A DNA stretch of 6,410 nt, taken from positions 1-6,410 of the forward strand of contig JAGQUY010000374.1 in assembly GCA_020438245.1 (NCBI GenBank), written 5' to 3'. Source of the DNA: Bacteroidota bacterium (GTDB taxonomy: Bacteria; CLD3; SB21). Positions 1 through 5,417 of this stretch are shown piece by piece. The notes beneath the pieces were generated by a model that had not been told where the DNA came from, did not search any database, and worked only from the letters and a program-made list of their open reading frames with translations. Each line of letters starts with the position of its first letter. Position 1 is the stretch's first letter. The position numbers and the translations under genes are program-made.

Positions 1-614
1 GGGCCGCTCCTTCAAATCAAAAAGCGGTGCTCGTACTTGCGCACGGAGCCGGTGCAGGCATGAACCATGCGTTTATGGAATCGTTGTCAAATGGATTGAA
101 CGCACACGGTATCGCCACGCTACGCTATAATTTTCCGTACATGGAGGCCGGACGAAAGGCACCCGATCGATTACAGGTGTTATCCGATACGATTCGGAGC
201 GCTTTGCTAAAGGCTATACCTCTGGCGGATGGTCACCCCATTTTTCTGGGAGGTAAATCGATGGGCGGACGAATGTCTTCCTCATTGGCCTCACAGGAAG
301 ACCTTCCGTCTGTTCGTGGAATTGTCTTTTTCGGGTTTCCTCTTCACGCGCCGGGTGAGCATTCCTCCAATCGGGGGACGCATCTATTTGACGTCAAGCA
401 ACCAATGCTTTTCATACAGGGAACGCGGGATAAACTGGCCGATCTATCGTTGTTAGAACCGATTGTCAAGAAAATCGGAAGGCGGGCATCTCTTCATATC
501 GTCGAGGGCGGAGATCATTCGTTTCATGTTCTCAAGTCGTCAGGACGTACTAACGCTGAAGTTCTTCAGGAGGTGGTGGACGTTTCGGCCGCCTGGATGG
601 TTTCGAAAAAGTAG
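1..614 (+). CDS. Alpha/beta hydrolase of the KANL3/Tex30 type, 5'-truncated
   Basis: The reading frame is open to the left edge: the codons before the GTG at 27 read APSNQKA and run straight into VLVLAHGAGAGMNHAFM. The gene therefore begins outside the window, and GTG 27 is not a credible start because it lies inside the first core beta-strand. Counting from that valine as 1, the parts of an alpha/beta-hydrolase fold are visible: the oxyanion-side motif HGAGAGM near residue 6, the nucleophile elbow GGKSMGGRM with Ser78 (codon 258-260), the acid loop GTRDKLAD with Asp135 (429-431), and GGDHSFHV with His164 (516-518). The PYMEAGR and GFPLH blocks are typical of the KANL3/Tex30-like hydrolases (Abhydrolase_11), which are small cytoplasmic proteins mostly of unknown substrate. 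The full triad suggests an active enzyme, but no substrate can be named. No signal peptide can be assessed because the start is missing. Confidence 0.9.
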   Translation, partial: AAPSNQKAVLVLAHGAGAGMNHAFMESLSNGLNAHGIATLRYNFPYMEAGRKAPDRLQVLSDTIRSALLKAIPLADGHPIFLGGKSMGGRMSSSLASQEDLPSVRGIVFFGFPLHAPGEHSSNRGTHLFDVKQPMLFIQGTRDKLADLSLLEPIVKKIGRRASLHIVEGGDHSFHVLKSSGRTNAEVLQEVVDVSAAWMVSKK

Positions 615-617
615 TCA

Positions 618-646
618 TTGCGTTTGCTCACGTCTTCGAGTATGTT
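618..646 (+). promoter_or_regulatory. Weak candidate sigma70-type promoter for the H1-like gene
   Basis: TTGCGT (618-623) and TATGTT (641-646) are separated by 17 bases, placing a start site near 653, about 35 bases upstream of the H1-like ATG. Each box matches its consensus at only 3-4 of 6 positions, so this could be chance. The gene might instead be read through from the hydrolase, whose stop is 73 bases before the ATG. Confidence 0.2.
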
Positions 647-654
647 TCACATAC
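640..654 (+). repeat. Small perfect inverted repeat in the H1-like gene leader
   Basis: GTATGT (640-645) and ACATAC (649-654) form six paired bases around a TTC loop. The repeat overlaps the candidate -10 box and lies 33 bases before the ATG of the lysine-rich gene. It could be a small operator or an mRNA hairpin. There is no U-tract after it, so it is not a convincing terminator for the hydrolase. A six-base arm can also occur by chance. Confidence 0.3.
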
Positions 655-687
655 CTGTAACTGAACTAACTAACCGTGAGAGGAGCC

Positions 688-912
688 ATGAACAAGAAGA
701 AGAAGAAAGCAGCCAAAAAAGCTTCGAAGAAGCCTGCCAAGAAGGTCAAAAAGACCCCCAAAAAAGGCAAAAAAGTCGTAAAGAAAGCCAAGAAAACGGC
801 AAAAAAGGCCAAAAAGAGCGTCAAAAGGGCGAAAAAAGCTCCAAAAGCACCAGTAATGCCCATGGAAACGCCCATGATGCCATTTGAACCGACTGGTATG
901 CCGCAGATGTAA
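688..912 (+). CDS. Lysine-rich histone H1-like DNA-binding protein, 74 aa
   Basis: The protein is predicted to bind DNA through charge, like the C-terminal tails of histone H1 and bacterial H1-like proteins (for example chlamydial HctA or Bordetella BpH1), which compact or coat DNA. Residues 1-53 hold 29 lysines arranged as AKK/KKA/KKT blocks with Ala, Ser, Thr and Pro, and almost no acidic or hydrophobic residues. Residues 54-74 switch abruptly to a Met/Pro-rich tail (PVMPMETPMMPFEP...) with two glutamates and no lysine. I chose the ATG at 688 because GAGAGGAG lies directly upstream (678-685), although the two-base spacing is short; the in-frame GTG at 676 lies upstream of this site. The protein is probably cytoplasmic and disordered when free. 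Low complexity makes homology assignment unreliable: the class is clear, orthology is not. An RNA- or polyphosphate-binding role is also possible. Confidence 0.8.
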   Translation: MNKKKKKAAKKASKKPAKKVKKTPKKGKKVVKKAKKTAKKAKKSVKRAKKAPKAPVMPMETPMMPFEPTGMPQM

Positions 913-922
913 AGGAGATAGG

Positions 923-950
923 TCTTGTTATAAGTTATTTAATAACAAGA
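923..950. terminator. AT-rich hairpin between converging genes, possible bidirectional terminator
   Basis: TCTTGTTAT (923-931) and ATAACAAGA (942-950) make a perfect nine-base stem with a ten-base loop. A nested alternative pairing, GTTAT (934-938) with ATAAC (942-946), competes for the right arm. The hairpin fills almost all of the 40 bases between the stop of the H1-like gene (912) and the stop of the TPR gene (953, minus strand). On the plus strand TTTT follows at 951-954; on the minus strand there is no real U-tract. The position fits a shared terminator, but the stem is AT-rich and probably weak. Confidence 0.5.
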
Positions 951-952
951 TT

Positions 953-1564
953 TTAGATTTGGCTGGAATTTATTTCGGTAAGCCGACGAATAAGATCGTC
1001 GGCTTTTTCCGCTTCTTGGGGAGGGGTCAGATCCGTATACCTTCGTAACGCCTTAACGGCTGGTTCAAATTCGTTGTTAATTGCCAGGGCCAACCCGAGA
1101 TTGAAGTAGGTATTTGGAAACTCGGGGTCTATTTCCGCGGCGAGTTCGTAGTGCAGTTTTGCCAACCTGAAGTCCCCCTGATCAAAATATAAATTACCCA
1201 GATTAAAATGGGCCTCAAAGTGCCGGGGGTTGACTTTCAGACTCTGTGTGAAACAATCGAAGGCCCGAGCTGACCGATTTCGTTTGGATTCCAGAATCCC
1301 CAAATTGCAATACGCGTCCGCCGCATTATCCCCTCCGTCATCAATGACCTTTTGATAATAATCAGCCGCTTTCAAGTCGCCTCGTTCGTCCAACGTCAAT
1401 GCCTGATCGAAATCGTTCTGATGAACAGGCATCTGCATGACGTTGCCGGACGCCTGTTCGAAAATATTCAACTGTGATTTGGATTCCGCCTTACCGGACT
1501 TTTTCCGGACAGCTTTGAATCCGAACTTGCGGGGTTGAACGGGAAATTGAAGAATATTTGCCAT
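953..1564 (-). CDS. TPR protein downstream of Ku, with a candidate clamp-binding motif
   Basis: This 203-residue protein probably acts as a cytoplasmic protein-protein adaptor. Residues 1-50 are basic and look flexible (PRKFGFKAVRKKSGK near 11-25), followed by four tandem tetratricopeptide repeats at about 51-81, 82-115, 116-149 and 150-182. The TPR signature is clear in NLGILESKRNRSARAFDCF, NLGNLYFDQGDFRLAKLHY and NLGLALAINNEFEPAV; a short charged helix closes the chain. There is no signal peptide or membrane segment. Residues 31-35 are QLNIF, close to the QL(S/D)LF peptide by which many bacterial proteins bind the DNA polymerase beta clamp. The ATG at 1564 lies 11 bases after the Ku stop with no Shine-Dalgarno between, which suggests co-transcription and translational coupling. 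The TPR fold is certain; a role with Ku is inferred from position, and the clamp motif is a prediction. Confidence 0.9.
   Translation of the reverse strand: MANILQFPVQPRKFGFKAVRKKSGKAESKSQLNIFEQASGNVMQMPVHQNDFDQALTLDERGDLKAADYYQKVIDDGGDNAADAYCNLGILESKRNRSARAFDCFTQSLKVNPRHFEAHFNLGNLYFDQGDFRLAKLHYELAAEIDPEFPNTYFNLGLALAINNEFEPAVKALRRYTDLTPPQEAEKADDLIRRLTEINSSQI
1460..1474 (-). other. Candidate beta-sliding-clamp-binding pentapeptide (QLNIF)
   Basis: These codons encode Gln31-Leu-Asn-Ile-Phe35 of the TPR protein, in the flexible basic segment before the first repeat. The known bacterial consensus is Q-L-(S/D)-L-F. Here Gln, Leu and Phe match exactly, Asn replaces Ser/Asp, and Ile replaces Leu, which is a conservative change. 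An exposed location in a disordered segment suits such motifs, but a five-residue match alone can be accidental. Confidence 0.4.
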
Positions 1565-1575
1565 GGTCAGCTGGG

Positions 1576-2427
1576 TCAGGCCACTTTTTGTTTTTTGGAT
1601 TTGGCCGGTTTCGCGGCTTGTTTTTTCTTGCCGGTCGCTTTTTCCATCGGTTTCTTCTGTGACTTGGCTTGTTCGATACTTTGCCGAAGAGCGGTCATGA
1701 TGTCAACGACGGGTTTCTCTTCTTCCACAACCGTGACGATTTCCTTGCCGGCAATCTTGGCGTCGATCATTTCCCGCAGGGCATCAAAATACCGGTCTGT
1801 AAGATCCAACTTGTCAAGCTTGGTACTCATCGAATCGACAAGACTTTTTGCGAGTTTTAATTCGTCTTTGTTGATCTTGATGTCCTCCAGTTGGGGCACA
1901 TGATCGACCTTGCGAACCTCGCGTGGCTGACGAAGCTTGTATAAAACCAAACCAGGACCGCTCGGCGAGATCAACACGGCATCCTCACGATCGCGCAAGA
2001 CCACCTTGCCCACGCCAACCTTGCCGGATGTTCTCAAGGTTTCACATAGCAGCCCATACGTTTTTGCGGCAACCGGCCCGTCCGGTCCTGCGAAATAGGG
2101 CGCTTCGTACAGCGTTGGATGAACTTCAGTTGCGTCGATGAATCCTTGAATCTCTATGACCTTCGTGCTCTTGAGTTTGATTTTCTCTATATCCTCCGGC
2201 GTTACAATAACGTATTGCTCTGGTTCGTATTGATATCCCTTCACGATCTCCTCGGAACTGACGACCTTGCTGCATTTCTTGCACTTCTTGTCGTAGCCGA
2301 TCGGTCCGTTGTCCTCCTTATGGAGCTGGTTGAAGCGAATCGCCGATTCTGTGTTTACCGCATTATAAATGCGGATCGGAATCGTTACCAGTGAAAACCG
2401 GATGTGACCTTTCCAAATCGCTCGCAT
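1576..2427 (-). CDS. ku: Bacterial Ku, DNA double-strand-break end-binding protein
   Basis: Ku forms a homodimeric ring that threads onto broken DNA ends and recruits the ligase LigD in bacterial non-homologous end joining. The 283-residue length is normal for the family. The N-terminus MRAIWKGHIRFSLVTIPIRIY is the Ku signature, followed by FNQLHKED (33-39), a CKKC pair at Cys49 and Cys52, and the core through about residue 235, including GKVVLRDRE (140-148) and LDLTDRYFDALREMI (207-221). Residues 240-256 (VVDIMTALRQSIEQAKS) match the conserved C-terminal segment associated with LigD interaction, and a lysine-rich tail ends the protein, as in many bacterial Ku proteins. I chose the ATG at 2427 because the signature begins there and AAAGGA (2434-2439) lies six bases upstream. 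The frame stays open to 2550, but that extension crosses the intergenic region. It is probably the first gene of an operon with the TPR gene. No ligase gene is visible here. Confidence 0.97.
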   Translation of the reverse strand: MRAIWKGHIRFSLVTIPIRIYNAVNTESAIRFNQLHKEDNGPIGYDKKCKKCSKVVSSEEIVKGYQYEPEQYVIVTPEDIEKIKLKSTKVIEIQGFIDATEVHPTLYEAPYFAGPDGPVAAKTYGLLCETLRTSGKVGVGKVVLRDREDAVLISPSGPGLVLYKLRQPREVRKVDHVPQLEDIKINKDELKLAKSLVDSMSTKLDKLDLTDRYFDALREMIDAKIAGKEIVTVVEEEKPVVDIMTALRQSIEQAKSQKKPMEKATGKKKQAAKPAKSKKQKVA

Positions 2428-2433
2428 GGGATG

Positions 2434-2439
2434 TCCTTT
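2434..2439 (-). promoter_or_regulatory. Ribosome binding site fixing the Ku start
   Basis: On the minus strand this reads AAAGGA, six bases before the ATG at 2427. It supports the 283-residue Ku over the 324-residue version that would begin at 2550. Confidence 0.75.
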
Positions 2440-2456
2440 GATTTTATTCAGTTTAT

Positions 2457-2485
2457 AAAATACGGCGGCGCGAATGAAAATCCAA
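2457..2485 (-). promoter_or_regulatory. Candidate sigma70-type promoter for the Ku-TPR unit
   Basis: On the minus strand TTGGAT (2485-2480) and TATTTT (2462-2457) are separated by exactly 17 bases, predicting a start near 2450, about 23 bases before the Ku ATG. The match is moderate, 3-4 of 6 in each box. The spacing and position are good. Confidence 0.4.
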
Positions 2486-2493
2486 CTAATTTC

Positions 2494-2522
2494 TTGAACG
2501 CTCTCCCTATATGGTCTATTTT
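2494..2522 (+). promoter_or_regulatory. Candidate sigma70-type promoter for the M16 peptidase
   Basis: TTGAAC (2494-2499) and TATTTT (2517-2522) are 17 bases apart, predicting a start near 2529 and a short leader before the ATG at 2545. TATATG (2509-2514) is an alternative -10 with worse spacing. Its -35 box lies only eight bases from the -35 box of the divergent Ku promoter candidate. Confidence 0.4.
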
Positions 2523-2532
2523 CAACGACTTT

Positions 2533-2540
2533 AAAGGAGA
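2533..2540 (+). promoter_or_regulatory. Ribosome binding site fixing the M16 peptidase start
   Basis: AAAGGAGA is followed by four bases and the ATG at 2545. It is the best Shine-Dalgarno in the window and the translation after it opens with a signal peptide. This excludes the longer in-frame reading from 2404, which would run back into the Ku gene. Confidence 0.85.
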
Positions 2541-2544
2541 ATCT

Positions 2545-5337
2545 ATGCATCGAACCGTTCTTTTAATGTTTCTTGCGTTTGCATTCGGCAATGCAGCAAA
2601 CGGACAAAGCGTGCTGTCCTTATCAGACACCATTCAGGTCGATCCATCCGTACGGCAGGGAAAGCTGGCCAATGGTCTCACGTACTTTATTCGCCAAAAT
2701 AAGAAACCGGAAAAAAGGGCCGAATTCAGACTCGTTGTGAAAGCCGGATCGGTACTCGAAGACGACGATCAGCAGGGCCTGGCTCATTTCGTCGAGCATA
2801 TGGCATTCAACGGGACCGAACATTTTCCCAAACAGGATCTGGTCAATTATCTGGAACGGACCGGCGTAAAATTTGGGCCTCACCTGAATGCCTATACAAG
2901 TTTCGACGAAACGGTATACATGCTCCAAGTTCCCACCGATTCCCAAAACGTTTTTGTCACCGCGTTTCAAGTCCTCGAAGACTGGGCCCACGGTATCTCG
3001 TTTGACAAATCGGAGATGGATAAAGAACGACGCGTGGTCATTGAGGAATGGCGCCTTGGCAAAGGTGCTTCTGAACGAGTCGAGGAAATTCATAACCCGA
3101 AAGTCTTTTACGGTTCCAAATATGCCCTCCGAATGCCGATCGGGCTTAAGGCGGTCCTCGATACCGCCCATCTGGAAACATTGAAACGATTTTACGAAAC
3201 ATGGTATCGACCGGACCTGATGAGTGTGATCGTGGTCGGTGATTTCGATGTGGACACGGTCGAGAAGAATATCCTCCGCCATTTTTCCGGCCTTAAGAAC
3301 CCAGAGCCGGAACGCTCGCGTACGAACTACATCCTGCCAAATCATGCCGAAACGTTGGTCTCGATTGCCAAAGACAAAGAACTTCCCTATCCAAGCGTGA
3401 ACGTGTATTTCAAACGCGACCTTACTGACGTAATTACGGTGAAAGACTACCGCGGTTCGCTGATTCAGCGCTTATACAGCGGAATGCTTTCAAACCGACT
3501 TGACGAAAGAACTCAAAAACCAAATCCACCCTTCGTGTACGGAGGAGCAGGCAATTTTTCATTTGTCGGCGGGAAACAGGCTTTCGGACTCTTTGCAGTC
3601 CTCCGGCAGGAAGCATTGACGGTCGGCATTGCGGGACTGCTGGAAGAAGCACGCCGGGTTAGACAACACGGATTCACGGAGTCGGAACTGGAACGGGAGA
3701 AAGCGCAAGTGCTTCGGTTTTATGAAAAATGGATGAACGAGAAAGATAAGATCGAATCCGCGAACTACGCGGATGAACTGGTCCGCCATGTGGTAGAGAA
3801 GGAAACCGTCCCGGGAACCGAAGTCGAATACGAAATGGCCAAGGCCCTGTTACCTGGGATCGCGCTTGAGGAAGTTGAATCGCTGACGTCGTCGCGCATG
3901 AGCACGCATAATAGGGTCGTAACGCTGTCCCTTCCGGAGAAAGAAGGACTTGAGCCGCCCGACTCGTCGGAAATTGTCGCTATCCTGAACAACGAAGACG
4001 CCGCTACCAAGTACACGGATCAACAGACAGACAGACCTCTCACCGAGTTTCCTGCAGCACCGGGCGCCATCACTAAACGGAAAACCATCAAGAAACTTGA
4101 CGTCACGGAGTGGACGCTATCCAACGGCGCGCGGGTGGTATTCAAACCGACGGACTTCAAGAACGATGAAGTGATTTTCAGAGCCTTCAGTCTCGGAGGT
4201 TCCTCGCTGGTCTCCGACAACGCAGACGTCTCGGCTTCCATGGCTTCTCAACTGGTAACGGCCAGCGGACTCGGCAACTACGACGCAATCGGTCTGGATA
4301 AATTTCTCAGCGGGAAAATTGTCAGAGTGAGTCCGTACATCGGCGAACTTACGGAAGGGCTTTCAGGCTCTGCATCCCCGAAAGACCTCGAAGTGCTTTT
4401 TCAATTGATCAACGCCTATTTTACATCGGTTCGACGTGATTCGGAAGCCATCGATGCTGTGCTGACCAAGACCCGTTCTTTTCTGCAAAACTGGAAGGTT
4501 TCACCGGAAAATGCATTTTCCGATACCCTCAGCGCTCTGCTGTCTCAATATCATCACAGAAGACGTCCGATGACCCCTGAATTACTTGACGAAGTTCAAC
4601 CTGACAGCTCGTTCCGGATTTTCGGCGAACGGTTTTCAAATGCCTCCGACTTCACTTTTATTTTTGTCGGTAACGTTGACGCAGCACGGCTTGAGCAACT
4701 CAGCACCCTGTATCTGGCCACGCTCCCGGGTACCGGAAAGAAAGAAAAGTACGTCGATTTGGATATTCAACCTCCCAAGGGCCTCGTTACCCGTGTGGTC
4801 CGGCGCGGGGTGGAACCCAAGAGTCTCGTTCAACTCGTTTTCACCGGTCCTTACAAAGATTCCTATAAAAACCGCTTTGATTTTACCATGATGACGGCGG
4901 TTCTTGATATCAAGCTGCGGGAAATTCTGCGAGAGGAGAAAGGTGGAGTCTATGGAGTGGATATTTCCGGGGCTCCCACTCTTTTGCCAAAGCCCGGATA
5001 CTCGATCAACATCGGATTCGGATGTGATCCCGATCGCGTCGATGAGCTGATAGGCGAAACGATGGCTCAGATCGACAGTCTGCAACGATATCCGTTGCCC
5101 GCCATCTATGTTGAAAAGGTCAAGGCGCAAAAAACAAGAGAGCGTGAAATCCAACTCAAACAAAATTCCTGGTGGCTGGGCATCCTTCAAAACAGCTATC
5201 TGTTGAACATAGATCCCGGACAGGTACTGGACTATGACGAGTCGTTAGAAAAATGGAAGGCGGCAGATTTTCAAAAGTCTGTCAAGACGTACTTTACAGG
5301 TAACAGGGTTCTGGTGATACTCAAGCCGGAAAAGTGA
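2545..5337 (+). CDS. Secreted M16 family zinc metallopeptidase (PqqL-like, insulinase family)
   Basis: This is predicted to be a zinc endopeptidase that degrades or processes peptides outside the cytoplasm. The 930 residues are close to the length of E. coli PqqL. Residues 1-20 form a signal peptide (MHR, then a hydrophobic TVLLMFLAFAF, with likely cleavage after ANG), so the enzyme is periplasmic or exported; there is no lipobox cysteine. The N-terminal catalytic domain has the inverted zinc motif HFVEH at 81-85 (ligands His81 and His85, catalytic Glu84). ERRVVIEEWR follows, in which Glu168 fits the third ligand and Glu161 the conserved second glutamate of the pitrilysin pattern. An M16 C-terminal-type domain follows, then a second M16 pair beginning near 520 (TEWTLSNGARVVFKPTDF) without a zinc motif, and a late GGVYG motif typical of the substrate-binding half. 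The single chain therefore carries one active and one inactive half. The substrate is unknown. The gene is transcribed divergently from Ku with no evident functional link. Confidence 0.95.
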   Translation: MHRTVLLMFLAFAFGNAANGQSVLSLSDTIQVDPSVRQGKLANGLTYFIRQNKKPEKRAEFRLVVKAGSVLEDDDQQGLAHFVEHMAFNGTEHFPKQDLVNYLERTGVKFGPHLNAYTSFDETVYMLQVPTDSQNVFVTAFQVLEDWAHGISFDKSEMDKERRVVIEEWRLGKGASERVEEIHNPKVFYGSKYALRMPIGLKAVLDTAHLETLKRFYETWYRPDLMSVIVVGDFDVDTVEKNILRHFSGLKNPEPERSRTNYILPNHAETLVSIAKDKELPYPSVNVYFKRDLTDVITVKDYRGSLIQRLYSGMLSNRLDERTQKPNPPFVYGGAGNFSFVGGKQAFGLFAVLRQEALTVGIAGLLEEARRVRQHGFTESELEREKAQVLRFYEKWMNEKDKIESANYADELVRHVVEKETVPGTEVEYEMAKALLPGIALEEVESLTSSRMSTHNRVVTLSLPEKEGLEPPDSSEIVAILNNEDAATKYTDQQTDRPLTEFPAAPGAITKRKTIKKLDVTEWTLSNGARVVFKPTDFKNDEVIFRAFSLGGSSLVSDNADVSASMASQLVTASGLGNYDAIGLDKFLSGKIVRVSPYIGELTEGLSGSASPKDLEVLFQLINAYFTSVRRDSEAIDAVLTKTRSFLQNWKVSPENAFSDTLSALLSQYHHRRRPMTPELLDEVQPDSSFRIFGERFSNASDFTFIFVGNVDAARLEQLSTLYLATLPGTGKKEKYVDLDIQPPKGLVTRVVRRGVEPKSLVQLVFTGPYKDSYKNRFDFTMMTAVLDIKLREILREEKGGVYGVDISGAPTLLPKPGYSINIGFGCDPDRVDELIGETMAQIDSLQRYPLPAIYVEKVKAQKTREREIQLKQNSWWLGILQNSYLLNIDPGQVLDYDESLEKWKAADFQKSVKTYFTGNRVLVILKPEK

Positions 5338-5378
5338 AAATCCGTGCACGACGGTTGTATCACAGAAATTATTTTTTT
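5314..5378 (+). terminator. Possible weak terminator after the M16 peptidase gene
   Basis: GTGATAC (5314-5320, inside the last codons) pairs perfectly with GTATCAC (5357-5363), enclosing a smaller CCGT/ACGG hairpin (5342-5345 with 5351-5354). A run of seven T follows at 5372-5378. The outer loop is long and eight bases separate the stem from the T-run, so this is not a classical intrinsic terminator. Confidence 0.25.
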
Positions 5379-5383
5379 ATTCT
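5355..5383 (+). promoter_or_regulatory. Weak candidate promoter for the lysine-ketoglutarate reductase gene
   Basis: TTGTAT (5355-5360) and TATTCT (5378-5383) are 17 bases apart, giving a leader of about 28 bases before the ATG at 5418. Box matches are modest. The 80-base gap after the peptidase stop leaves room for a separate promoter but does not prove one. Confidence 0.2.
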
Positions 5384-5417
5384 CTCAAGCGCCCAACGAT
5401 TGACGCGAAGGGAATTT

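Noticed and set aside
688..846. Lysine tract as a non-coding simple repeat
   Set aside because: The DNA is A-rich, but codons alternate AAG/AAA and GCC/GCG/GCA irregularly, with a ribosome site, an ATG and a distinct non-repetitive tail, so it reads as a gene rather than a satellite.
666..875. A minus-strand frame encoding a Phe/Leu/Ala-rich, membrane-like protein
   Set aside because: It is the complement of the AAG/AAA/GCC lysine-alanine codons of the H1-like gene; such antisense always looks hydrophobic. No Shine-Dalgarno or family match is seen.
1535..1903. A plus-strand frame spanning the Ku/TPR junction
   Set aside because: It crosses the end of Ku and the start of the TPR gene on the opposite strand, and its Phe/Ser-rich translation mirrors the lysine-rich Ku tail.
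2404..2544. A 47-residue N-terminal extension of the M16 peptidase, giving 977 residues
   Set aside because: It overlaps the Ku start and the candidate promoters, has no ribosome site, and would bury the signal peptide that begins at the ATG at 2545 behind a strong Shine-Dalgarno.
2428..2550. A 41-residue N-terminal extension of Ku
   Set aside because: The family signature begins exactly at the ATG at 2427, which has its own AAAGGA site; the extension only reads the intergenic region and the start of the peptidase gene.
2623..3345. A 240-residue open frame antisense to the M16 peptidase
   Set aside because: It is a shadow of a strongly conserved catalytic domain on the other strand, with no recognisable domain or convincing ribosome site.
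4636..5190. A 184-residue open frame antisense to the M16 C-terminal half
   Set aside because: It lies wholly inside the peptidase gene, and its translation shows no family features.
5343..5350. Perfect palindrome CGTGCACG after the M16 gene as an operator
   Set aside because: An eight-base palindrome is expected by chance in a window of this size, and no second copy or link to a regulator is visible.
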